From Chryseobacterium defluvii (GTDB lineage: Bacteria; Bacteroidota; Bacteroidia; Flavobacteriales; Weeksellaceae): a stretch of 64,000 bases of DNA. Positions 16,344 to 24,194 of the stretch are shown here, one piece after another. The stretch lies in assembly GCF_003634775.1 (NCBI RefSeq), contig NZ_RBXB01000002.1, positions 868,001-932,000 on the forward strand. Reading direction: 5' to 3'. A program made the translations under genes and the position numbers. The notes under the pieces were generated by a model. The model worked only from the letters and a program-made list of their open reading frames with translations. It did not search any database and was not told where the DNA came from. Numbering within the stretch: the first letter of the stretch is position 1; each line of letters begins with the position of its first letter.

Positions 16344-16808
16344 ATGAAAAAAAGTGCAGGCCTATTACTATTCAAGAAAAGTAAAGAGGGATTATTGTAT
16401 TTCCTCGTCCATCCCGGAGGTCCTTTCTGGAAAAATAAAGATTTGGGATCCTGGTCAATTCCTAAAGGCGAAATGTCGGATGATGAAGATGCTCTTGAGC
16501 GGGCCAAAATAGAATTTCAGGAAGAAACAGGCCAGGAGATTGCAGGTGAATTTATTCCATTATCCGCTATCCAACAGAAGGGAGGGAAAATAGTGTACGC
16601 ATGGGCTGTAGAAGGAGATGTAGACCTCAGCTCGTTAAGCAGCAATACTTTCGATCTGGAATGGCCGCCAAAATCCGGTAAAATACTCCAGGTTCCGGAA
16701 GTAGATCAATGGGAATGGTTTACCTTAAATGAGGCCAAATCTAAAATTAATCCTGCTCAAGTTTCATTTTTGTTGGAAGTACAAAAGTTATTGGAAAGCA
16801 ATATATAA
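16344..16808 (+). CDS. NUDIX hydrolase (COG4119-like)
   Basis: The 154-residue protein contains HPGGPFW, WSIPKGE, and a Nudix box GEMSDDEDALERAK followed by EFQEETG. The first arginine of the usual REUXEE motif is replaced by isoleucine, while the metal-binding glutamates are kept. The HPGGPFW and SIPKGE motifs match a group predicted to hydrolyse nucleoside triphosphates or dinucleotides. It is 30 bases after the AraC gene on the same strand. Confidence 0.88.
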   Translation: MKKSAGLLLFKKSKEGLLYFLVHPGGPFWKNKDLGSWSIPKGEMSDDEDALERAKIEFQEETGQEIAGEFIPLSAIQQKGGKIVYAWAVEGDVDLSSLSSNTFDLEWPPKSGKILQVPEVDQWEWFTLNEAKSKINPAQVSFLLEVQKLLESNI

Positions 16809-16897
16809 TATGGTTTTATTAAAAAAAATACAGGTTAAATAAAGCATATTTAATTAAAAGGCATAAAATATGCTTGTATTGTAATATATAACTTTAA

Positions 16898-17080
<183 letters not shown>

Positions 17081-17081
17081 A

Positions 17082-17114
17082 TTAAATCCCGCTCAAAAAG
17101 CGGGATTTAATTTT
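17082..17114 (+). terminator. Intrinsic terminator after the lmo0937-family gene
   Basis: TTAAATCCCGCT (17082-17093) pairs perfectly with AGCGGGATTTAA (17099-17110) and a T tract follows. Confidence 0.9.
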
Positions 17115-17396
17115 AGCAATTGCCTATAAATAGGCTTCAAATAGTTGGTCTTACTCTTAGGCTAATCAGGAAGTTTAAAAGAATTCTTATTCAATATGTC
17201 AATTTCATCTTTACCGCTATATTTTTATAATAAATTCTTTTTTATGTTATTGTAATTCAGTTGGGTATGAAAAATTGACAGCATTTCTGAAAAAAAGTCA
17301 TACGCTGGCCAATGGTATTTTTTTTGTAGTATTTGAAAAAAGCCGGCCGGCTTAGGCATTTTTAATTTTTTGTTTAACTAAATAAAAGAGGTTATT
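17115..17396. other. Intergenic region upstream of hsp20 with a GC-rich palindrome
   Basis: These 282 bases contain no ORF of note. The striking element is the perfect 12-base palindrome AGCCGGCCGGCT at 17341-17352, 45 bases before the hsp20 start in otherwise AT-rich sequence. It could be an operator or a stable 5' hairpin. I see no clear TANNTTTG promoter. Confidence 0.5.
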
Positions 17397-17843
17397 ATGA
17401 ATCTAGCAAAAAGGAATTGGAATTTTCCATTGATTCCCTCAATGTTCGAGGATATGTTTAACCGAGAGCTTTTAAATTGGGGAAACAGCAATTATTCATC
17501 AACGAGTACAACAGTGCCGTCTGTGAATATTAAAGAAACAGGTGATGCCTATGAAGTAGAAGTAGCAGCACCCGGCATGGAAAAAAATGATTTTAAGGTT
17601 ACACTGGATGGTAATCTTTTAACCATATCTTCTTCAAAAGAAGATCAAAGGGAAGAGAAGAATGACAATTATACAAGGAGGGAATTTAGCTACCAATCCT
17701 TCCAAAGAAGCTTTCAGCTTCCAAAAGATGTGGTGGATCAGGATAACATCAATGCCAGATATGATAACGGCTTGTTGCGTCTGACTATTCCTAAGAAGGA
17801 AGAAGCTAAAAAGAAAGAACCTCGGTTAATTGAGATTTCTTAA
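17397..17843 (+). CDS. Small heat-shock protein, Hsp20/alpha-crystallin family
   Basis: The 148-residue protein is an ATP-independent chaperone that holds unfolding proteins. The alpha-crystallin domain spans about 40-135, from VPSVNIKETGDAYEVEVAAPG through FQRSFQLPKDV to the ARYDNGLLRLTIPKKE strand, and the C-terminal IEIS matches the I-x-I anchor used in oligomers. It is monocistronic between a palindrome-bearing leader and a terminator, consistent with independent stress induction. Confidence 0.95.
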   Translation: MNLAKRNWNFPLIPSMFEDMFNRELLNWGNSNYSSTSTTVPSVNIKETGDAYEVEVAAPGMEKNDFKVTLDGNLLTISSSKEDQREEKNDNYTRREFSYQSFQRSFQLPKDVVDQDNINARYDNGLLRLTIPKKEEAKKKEPRLIEIS

Positions 17844-17847
17844 TAAA

Positions 17848-17884
17848 AAAGAGGCTGTTTTAAAATAAAACAGCCTCTTTTTTA
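17848..17884 (+). terminator. Intrinsic terminator after hsp20
   Basis: AAAGAGGCTGTTTT pairs with AAAACAGCCTCTTT and a T tract follows. Confidence 0.9.
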
Positions 17885-18012
17885 TTGCTATAACATTGAG
17901 GATGACTCATTGCTCATTAAACTTTTACTTTCAATCAATACGCACTTCGCTATGTCATCAAGGGTAAGTCGTTTTTGAATCAGCTGATTTTAACAAAATT
18001 TGTTTAAAGTAA

Positions 18013-18042
18013 TTGTAGGATAAAAACGAAATGATAAATTTG
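18013..18042 (+). promoter_or_regulatory. Promoter of the racemase gene
   Basis: TTG (18013-18015), a 19-base spacer, and TAAATTTG (18035-18042) fit the Bacteroidetes -33/-7 consensus. The predicted start of transcription near 18049 lies after an in-frame ATG at 18031 and before the ATG at 18097, so the latter is the start codon. Confidence 0.65.
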
Positions 18043-18096
18043 TCTTCTAATTTTATAACTGTATCATCCTCTACCAATAATAACAACAATACCAAT

Positions 18097-18807
18097 ATGG
18101 AAAAAGCTAATCTAAAAACACTTGGGCTTATTGGTGGAACGTCCTGGCATTCCACCGTGGAATATTATAGTATTATGAATCAAAAGACAAATGATATTTT
18201 CCAAAATAATACTAACCCGCCATTGGTATTGATTAATCTGGATCAACATCATATACACCTGCTACAGCAGTCAGGAAGGTGGGATTCCATAGCGATGATT
18301 TTGGCCGATGCGTGTGACAGGTTGCAAAAAGCGGGTGCTGAAGCGGTGCTTTTCTGCGCCAATACTCCACACAAAGTGTATGATGAGGTACAGAGGCATA
18401 GCGCCATTCCTATTTTGCATATTGGAGATGCAATAGGGAATGCTATTACGAAAATGGGACTAAACCAGGTAGGTCTTATAGGAACAATATTTACTATGGA
18501 AGAACCTTTTATTATACAATGGTTGAAAGATAAATATAATGTTGATACTATCGTACCGAATGACAAAGAACAAAGACAGGAGCTCCACTCCATAATACAA
18601 AAAGAATTATCGTTGGGCGTTTTAAAACCGTCAACAAAGAAATATGTTCTTGATCAAATGCTTTCATTGAAAGCCGGGGGTGCAGAGGGAATCATACTAG
18701 GATGTACCGAGTTTCCGCTCCTTATACAACAGGAAGATATAGATATCCCGATATTTAATACCACATTACTTCATGCACAAGCCGGGGTTGACTTTATTAT
18801 AGGCTAG
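18097..18807 (+). CDS. Aspartate/glutamate racemase family amino-acid racemase
   Basis: The protein of about 236 residues is a cofactor-independent two-cysteine racemase. GLIGGTSWHSTVEYY marks the N-terminus; the catalytic cysteines are in FCANTPHK and LGCTEFPLL. GTSW-type members are mostly aspartate or broad amino-acid racemases, which would supply D-amino acids. The exact substrate is uncertain. The start at 18097 is supported by the promoter position. Confidence 0.87.
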   Translation: MEKANLKTLGLIGGTSWHSTVEYYSIMNQKTNDIFQNNTNPPLVLINLDQHHIHLLQQSGRWDSIAMILADACDRLQKAGAEAVLFCANTPHKVYDEVQRHSAIPILHIGDAIGNAITKMGLNQVGLIGTIFTMEEPFIIQWLKDKYNVDTIVPNDKEQRQELHSIIQKELSLGVLKPSTKKYVLDQMLSLKAGGAEGIILGCTEFPLLIQQEDIDIPIFNTTLLHAQAGVDFIIG

Positions 18808-18839
18808 GAGAGCTGTATTTACTTTTGTATTTTAAAAAG

Positions 18840-18881
18840 TAAAAACAGGAATTATGATTATAAAATACATAATTCCTGTTG
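18840..18881 (-). terminator. Terminator of tRNA-Arg (minus strand)
   Basis: AACAGGAATTAT pairs with ATAATTCCTGTT around a 13-base loop. The run of T is on the minus strand, directly 3' of the tRNA. Confidence 0.75.
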
Positions 18882-18883
18882 AG

Positions 18884-18955
18884 TAGCCCCACCAGGAATC
18901 GAACCTGGATCTAAAGTTTAGGAAACTTCTATTCTATCCATTGAACTATGAGGCC
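18884..18955 (-). tRNA. tRNA-Arg (anticodon CCU)
   Basis: The reverse complement folds as a full cloverleaf of 72 bases. The acceptor GGCCTCA pairs with TGGGGCT (one G-T, one T-G), the D stem is GTTC/GAAT, the anticodon stem is GAAGT/ACTTT with loop TTCCTAA, and the T arm is CCAGG-TTCGATT-CCTGG. Anticodon CCT reads AGG codons. The discriminator base is A and CCA is not encoded. Confidence 0.95.
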
Positions 18956-18999
18956 TGATGCCTCAAAGATAAGAAGAAAATGACACTGAAAAAAAGTCC

Positions 19000-19031
19000 A
19001 AAAAAAGAATCCGTTCTTTAGGAACGGATTC
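19000..19031 (-). terminator. Hairpin with minus-strand T tract
   Basis: GAATCCGTTC (19007-19016) pairs with GAACGGATTC (19022-19031); seven T follow on the minus strand. It sits between the tRNA and the hydrolase gene, just below a second terminator. Confidence 0.7.
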
Positions 19032-19069
19032 AATAGATAAAACATCTCATTTTTTTAATTAGACAACAA

Positions 19070-19098
19070 TAAAAAAGCACAGCCGACAATGCTGTGCT
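19070..19098 (-). terminator. Intrinsic terminator, minus strand
   Basis: AGCACAGC (19077-19084) pairs with GCTGTGCT (19091-19098) and is followed on the minus strand by T residues. It is the first terminator downstream of the hydrolase gene at 19260-20036. Confidence 0.75.
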
Positions 19099-19233
19099 TA
19101 AATTTTTATTTCAAATTTAATTGCAATTTCAAAGCTGAAAAAAGCAAAAAATGTTTCCACCTCAGTTTTATTACATAGTAAATGTAAGTATAATTTCAAT
19201 ACGAAAGATAAATTTAATGTTAAAATTCACAAC

Positions 19234-19257
19234 TTATCCACATTTTTTTGTGGATAA
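19234..19257. other. Inverted pair of perfect DnaA boxes
   Basis: TTATCCACA (19234-19242) and its reverse complement TGTGGATAA (19249-19257) are both exact matches to the strict DnaA box, six T apart. The site is next to an AT-rich segment and three bases from the stop codon of the hydrolase gene. It could be a DnaA-binding site or simply a stem-loop; neither strand shows a good T tract after it. Confidence 0.55.
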
Positions 19258-19259
19258 CT

Positions 19260-20036
19260 TCAGGGCTTTAATTCTTTTATAAAATTCCAGATAAAAAAGT
19301 TTAATGTTTTTTTCTCCTCGGGGCTTGCTTTATCATCCATTTTACCGTGGTTGATTTGTGTTGGCTGAACAACAATACTGTACTTTTTCTGCTCATTCGA
19401 ATCGGGAAGTACTCCTTCATCGGCAGGAAAGTCATTGGAGCGTAAGGTATAGATTTTGGGTGCAGAAGTTTTAGGAAGATACATTCTCCGGTGATCCAAT
19501 GTAATGATCTTATACACTTTTTCCGGATATTTTGTGGCCAATAAAGCGATCATGTCACCTCCGTTAGAATGTCCGATTAGTGTCAGATGCTGATAATCAA
19601 GCTCAGGTTTTGTTTTCTTCAGTTCATTCACAACGAACAGGATATTGTCAACACCTCTTTCCCAGAACGGCATGCGTACAATCTGTGGTTTTCCATCTGT
19701 AGGAATGAGATCATCGGTTGGAAGCTCATGCTGGATACTCACCACAAAATAACCTTTGGAAGCCAGATTTTCCGTGAGATAAGAATAATGCAGGTAATCT
19801 CCGCCTTTATTTTGCCCGTATCCATGGCTGAAAATTACGATTTGCTGATTTGAAATTTTATTTTTCAGATCAGGTCTATAAAAGGCTACAGGAATTGTAC
19901 GGTTTCTGCTGGTATCATATAATGTTAGAGTATCAAGTTTCACTTTATAGGCGGGGAGGAAAGCAGCTGTCTTTTTAGAATTACAGCTTGACACCAATAA
20001 AAGGGTAAAAATACAGAAGGTTAATTTGAAAATCAT
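19260..20036 (-). CDS. Alpha/beta hydrolase lipoprotein
   Basis: The 258-residue protein has a lipobox ending LLLVSSC (Cys18). The alpha/beta hydrolase motifs are the oxyanion region IFSHGYG and the nucleophile elbow GHSNGG (S157), with a late histidine in INHGKMDD. It resembles the platelet-activating-factor acetylhydrolase/dienelactone hydrolase-like lipoproteins; the substrate is unknown. It is monocistronic. Confidence 0.83.
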   Translation of the reverse strand: MIFKLTFCIFTLLLVSSCNSKKTAAFLPAYKVKLDTLTLYDTSRNRTIPVAFYRPDLKNKISNQQIVIFSHGYGQNKGGDYLHYSYLTENLASKGYFVVSIQHELPTDDLIPTDGKPQIVRMPFWERGVDNILFVVNELKKTKPELDYQHLTLIGHSNGGDMIALLATKYPEKVYKIITLDHRRMYLPKTSAPKIYTLRSNDFPADEGVLPDSNEQKKYSIVVQPTQINHGKMDDKASPEEKKTLNFFIWNFIKELKP

Positions 20037-20267
20037 TTTTCAGGATTTTGGGTGATTCAAAAATAGAATATATCCGGATATTTTAAACATTATTTGTTAT
20101 CTTTGATTCATCAAAATCTCTTTACACATACTATAACACATTCAGGATAATCTGCCTGAATTTAAGGCTCAGATTTTCCTGAGCCATTCCCGTCTATTAT
20201 TTCAATTTATGCAAATTGTCGTTGAACAGTTTGTATTTCGATAATCCTAATATAGTAAGAGAATCAT

Positions 20268-20921
20268 ATGAAAAAACATACCATTGCCGTAATCGGCGGA
20301 ACAGGAAAATCAGGACAATATCTTGTCCGGCATCTGTTAAGCGAAGGATATTCCATAAAACTATTACTCCGGAATCCTGAAAATTTCACACTTACAAATT
20401 CTTTAATCAAAATTATAAAAGGTGATGTAAGAGATTATAATGCAGTTAATGAGCTGATTAAAGATTGCACTGTGATAATAAGCACTTTAGGACAACCAAA
20501 AGGGGAGCGTTCCATATTCAGTGATGCTACCGGAAATATTATCAAAGCCATGAATTCGCATTCTGTTAAAAGATATATTGTAACTACAGGTTTGAGTGTA
20601 GATACTCCTTCAGATGCAAAAAATGATAAAATAAGAATGGCGACAGAATGGATGTATGCGAATTATCCTGAAACCACCAGCGATAAACAAAAAGAATATG
20701 AACTTCTTATAAAAAGCAGCCTGGACTGGACTTTGGTAAGGCTTCCCCTGATTGTACAAACTTCAGAGACTTTTTCAGCAGAAGCTCATCTGAAAGATTG
20801 CAAAGGAGAGAATATAAGTGCCGTAGATCTGGCAGAGTTTTTAGTTTCCCAGATCAATGATGCAGATTACCTGCGTAAAAGTCCTTTTTTATATAATAAG
20901 AGAAAAGGATTAATTGATTAA
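20268..20921 (+). CDS. NAD(P)-binding atypical SDR (NmrA-like)
   Basis: The 217-residue protein begins with a Rossmann motif VIGGTGKSGQYLVRHLL and then KGDVRDYNAV and ISTLGQP, the pattern of atypical SDRs that bind NAD(P)H such as NmrA or BVR-B. The classical Tyr-Lys pair is absent. These proteins act as reductases or redox sensors; no specific substrate can be assigned. It converges on uvrA. Confidence 0.85.
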   Translation: MKKHTIAVIGGTGKSGQYLVRHLLSEGYSIKLLLRNPENFTLTNSLIKIIKGDVRDYNAVNELIKDCTVIISTLGQPKGERSIFSDATGNIIKAMNSHSVKRYIVTTGLSVDTPSDAKNDKIRMATEWMYANYPETTSDKQKEYELLIKSSLDWTLVRLPLIVQTSETFSAEAHLKDCKGENISAVDLAEFLVSQINDADYLRKSPFLYNKRKGLID

Positions 20922-20924
20922 AAG

Positions 20925-20949
20925 AATAGAGAGTCATTGACTCTCTATT
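20925..20949 (-). terminator. Terminator of uvrA
   Basis: A perfect 11-base stem AATAGAGAGTC / GACTCTCTATT with a 3-base loop lies between convergent genes. The better T-rich tail is on the minus strand. Confidence 0.75.
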
Positions 20950-20956
20950 GTATTAA

Positions 20957-23746
20957 TTATTTCAGCTTTTCCTTAATATACTGAGCTGTATGTGACTTTT
21001 TATTTTTTATCAGCTCCTCCGGTGTTCCTGCAAATACGACTTCTCCACCATGTTTCCCGGCTTCAGGACCAATATCAATAATGTGATCGGCACACTTGAT
21101 AATATCGGGTTGATGCTCAATAACAATCACGGAATGCCCTAGGTCAATCAAAGCCTGTAAAGATTTCAGCAATTTTTTGATATCATGAAAATGCAGGCCG
21201 GTTGAAGGTTCATCAAAGATGAACAATGTTTTGTCCGTTGTAACTCCTTTCACCAGGAATGAAGCCAGCTTTACGCGCTGAGCCTCTCCTCCTGAAAGGG
21301 TAGATGAGCTTTGGCCTAACTGTAAATACCCTAATCCTACTTCCTGTAAAGGGGTCAGCTTAGTTACAATTTTATCCTCACGGTTTTCTCTGAAAAATTC
21401 AATGGATTCATCAACGGTCATATGCAGGATATCGGAAATGTTCTTTTCATCGTATTTCACTTCCAGAATCTCGCTTTTAAAGCGTGTTCCCTTACATACT
21501 TCACATTCCAGCTCAATATCTGCCATAAATTGCATGGAAACATTGATCACTCCTTCGCCTTTACATTCATCACATCTTCCTCCGTCCACGTTGAAAGAAA
21601 AATGCTTAGGCTTATATCCCATCATTTTAGCCGTTTTTTGTTTGGCAAACAAATCCCTGATATCGTCATAAGCTTTTAAATAGGTTACGGGATTAGAACG
21701 GGAAGATTTTCCGATAGGATTTTGATCGATCAGTTCAATGTTTTTAATCAGCTTTTTAGGAAATTCAACGGAATCGTAATCGCCTTTTTTTCCGCCCATG
21801 CCCAACTGGATCTGAATGTCGTTGGTCAGGATTTCCTTCATTAAAGTAGATTTTCCGCTTCCTGAAACTCCTGAAATTACTACCAGGCTTTCCAGTGGGA
21901 CATCTACGTCTATATTTTTAAGGTTATTTTGACGGGCTCCCTTGATGTGAATCCATTCTTTAGCTTTTCTTCGTTGTTTAGGAACTTCAATTTCCATTCT
22001 GCCGGTCAGATACTTCGAGGTCAGTGTATCTGCATTTTTCAAATCTTTGTAATCCCCTGCAAAAACCAGCTCTCCTCCAAGATATCCCGCTTCCGGGCCT
22101 ATATCAATAATGTAGTCTGCGGCTCTCATTACATCTTCATCGTGTTCCACCACAATAACGGTATTCCCTAAATCGCGGAGGTTTTTCAATACTTCAATTA
22201 AGTTTTCCGTATCTCTGGAGTGTAGCCCGATAGACGGCTCGTCCAAAATATAGATGGAGCCGACCAGGGAACTTCCTAAACTTGTAGCCAGATTGATTCT
22301 CTGGCTTTCTCCTCCGGATAGGGTATTGGAAGTCCGGTTCAGCGTTAAATATCCTAAACCTACTTTTAATAAAAATTCAAGACGTGTCGTAATTTCGTAA
22401 AGCAGTCTTTTGGCCACTTCCTGATCATGCTCAGACAGCTGCAGGCTCTTAATTAATGGAGAAAGCTCATCCAGCGGGAGCTCGATCATGGATTGGATAT
22501 TGTGAGCATCAATTTTCACCCAGCTTGTTTCTTCACGCAAACGAAGCCCGTCACAGGTAGGGCATAATGTTTTTCCACGATAACGGGAAAGCATAACGCG
22601 GTATTGAATTTTATATAAATTTTCTTCAAGCATTTTGAAGAAATTGTTGATCGATGGAAAACTGCTGCTGCCGTCGCCTTTCCACAAAAAGCTTTTCTGT
22701 TCTTTGGTTAATTGATGATAAGGTTTATGAATAGGGAAGTCACCGGCTTTTTTAATAAAAGCTTTTTTCCATTCACTCATACTTTCTCCTTTCCAGGAAA
22801 CCACAGCATCCTCATAAATGGATAAGGTTTTATTGGGAACCACCAGATCTTCATCAATTCCGATCACTTTTCCGTATCCTTCACAGGCAGGACAGGCTCC
22901 ATAAGGGTTATTAAAACTGAAAAAATGAACATTAGGTTCCAGAAATTCTATTCCGTCCAGTTCAAATTTATTGGAAAACTCTTTGGTTTTACCTGTTTCT
23001 GTATTTTTAAGGGAACAGTATCCTCTTCCTTCATAAAATGCCATCTGGATAGAATCTGCCAATCGTTGAAGAAAGCTTTCATCTTCCTCATAGGAGAAGC
23101 GGTCAATAACCAGATTAATGGTCATTCCCTTTTCAGGAGTGAATCCAAAACTTTCAAGATCTTCTATTCCTGCCAGATTTCCATTAATTTCTAGTCGGGT
23201 AAATCCGGCAAGCTTTAAAATATTCAGGGTTTCGCTGAAATCAGCAATATTGTATTCCAGGGGAGCTGTCAGTAAAAAAGAATCATTTTCTTTGGAAGCC
23301 TTGATGAAATCTACAACATCAGACACGGAATCTTTTTTCACTTCCTCCCCGGAAACCGGAGAATAAGTTTTCCCGATTCTTGCGAATAAGAGTTTCATGT
23401 AGTCGTAAATTTCCGTTGAAGTTCCTACGGTAGAACGTGGATTGGAGGAAATGACTTTTTGCTGAATGGCAATAGAAGGAGCCAATCCTTTAATATCATC
23501 CACTTTCGGTTTCTCAAGCTTTCCTAAGAACTGGCGGGCATACGAGCTTAAACTTTCCACATATCTTCTTTGCCCTTCTGCATAAATTGTGTCAAAAGCA
23601 AGAGAAGATTTACCACTTCCGGAAACTCCTGTGATAACAATGAGCTTATTTTTCGGGATTAATACATCTATGTGTTTCAGGTTGTTAAGGTGTGCATTCT
23701 TGACAAAAACCTGTTTTTTTATATCTATTTCTGTAGTTGTAGCCAT
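20957..23746 (-). CDS. uvrA: Excinuclease ABC subunit A (UvrA)
   Basis: UvrA is the damage-recognition ATPase of nucleotide excision repair. The protein has 929 residues counted from the ATG at 23746. It carries two ABC modules, each with Walker A GVSGSGKS, signature LSGGE (SNTLSGGESQRINLA and [15 protein letters not shown]) and Walker B (ILDEPSIGLH, IFDEPSTGLH). Zinc-binding cysteine pairs are CPACEGYG, CPTCDGLR, and CDECKGEG with CEVCKGTR. The internal ATG at 23746 is preferred to 23782 because MATTTEI leads directly into the conserved region. Confidence 0.97.
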   Translation of the reverse strand: MATTTEIDIKKQVFVKNAHLNNLKHIDVLIPKNKLIVITGVSGSGKSSLAFDTIYAEGQRRYVESLSSYARQFLGKLEKPKVDDIKGLAPSIAIQQKVISSNPRSTVGTSTEIYDYMKLLFARIGKTYSPVSGEEVKKDSVSDVVDFIKASKENDSFLLTAPLEYNIADFSETLNILKLAGFTRLEINGNLAGIEDLESFGFTPEKGMTINLVIDRFSYEEDESFLQRLADSIQMAFYEGRGYCSLKNTETGKTKEFSNKFELDGIEFLEPNVHFFSFNNPYGACPACEGYGKVIGIDEDLVVPNKTLSIYEDAVVSWKGESMSEWKKAFIKKAGDFPIHKPYHQLTKEQKSFLWKGDGSSSFPSINNFFKMLEENLYKIQYRVMLSRYRGKTLCPTCDGLRLREETSWVKIDAHNIQSMIELPLDELSPLIKSLQLSEHDQEVAKRLLYEITTRLEFLLKVGLGYLTLNRTSNTLSGGESQRINLATSLGSSLVGSIYILDEPSIGLHSRDTENLIEVLKNLRDLGNTVIVVEHDEDVMRAADYIIDIGPEAGYLGGELVFAGDYKDLKNADTLTSKYLTGRMEIEVPKQRRKAKEWIHIKGARQNNLKNIDVDVPLESLVVISGVSGSGKSTLMKEILTNDIQIQLGMGGKKGDYDSVEFPKKLIKNIELIDQNPIGKSSRSNPVTYLKAYDDIRDLFAKQKTAKMMGYKPKHFSFNVDGGRCDECKGEGVINVSMQFMADIELECEVCKGTRFKSEILEVKYDEKNISDILHMTVDESIEFFRENREDKIVTKLTPLQEVGLGYLQLGQSSSTLSGGEAQRVKLASFLVKGVTTDKTLFIFDEPSTGLHFHDIKKLLKSLQALIDLGHSVIVIEHQPDIIKCADHIIDIGPEAGKHGGEVVFAGTPEELIKNKKSHTAQYIKEKLK

Positions 23747-24194
23747 AGTAAAATTAAGACTAACAAAATTACGAATTTTCAATGTATATTTTTAGTCAAT
23801 TTCATAGAGAAAATTAAAATAAATTATATAAAAGAATTCCGAAATTTAATTAATTTAATAATCATAATTTGATATTGATAGAATATTATTTATTACTATC
23901 ATTAAAATTTATAATTTTCATTACTTTTTTTATTTGAACTCTTGTTTTGTGTGTTGAAATTATTTAAAATTGCATTCATAAATATGTAATATAGAATGAG
24001 AAAACTATTCAGAGATCTAGTTACACATTTAATGAGAAAAAGATAAAGTATTACTAAATCAGTTTCCCACACAAGATGTAGCTTTTGCTGCATCTTTTTT
24101 TATGATAACAATCATTTGCCTGTCTTGGCGAACTCCACTACTTTTGGAACCTGCAAAAACTCTTTCAAAATCAACTGAGAATAAATAATCGGAT
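23747..24194. other. AT-rich intergenic region with an unpaired terminator
   Basis: These 448 bases separate divergent uvrA and the TonB receptor gene. No ORF over 60 codons is credible. A 16-residue ORF (23996-24046, MRKLFRDLVTHLMRKR) ends 28 bases before the strong plus-strand terminator at 24074-24101, which serves no annotated gene. A small RNA or short peptide is possible. I see no cobalamin riboswitch core before the receptor. Confidence 0.5.
24074..24101 (+). terminator. Strong intrinsic terminator without an obvious gene
   Basis: AGATGTAGC (24074-24082) pairs with GCTGCATCT (24087-24095), nine pairs with one G-T, followed by seven T. Confidence 0.8.

Noticed and set aside
19111-19257. 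Chromosomal origin of replication
   Set aside because: Only two DnaA boxes are visible, no dnaA or dnaN is nearby, and the surrounding genes converge. Kept as a DnaA-box finding only.
21402-23795. Several plus-strand ORFs of 60-90 codons within uvrA
   Set aside because: They are frame shadows of a highly conserved gene and carry no recognisable domain.
24102-24194. Cobalamin riboswitch before the TonB receptor
   Set aside because: The conserved B12-box core and its supporting stems were not recognised in this short leader.
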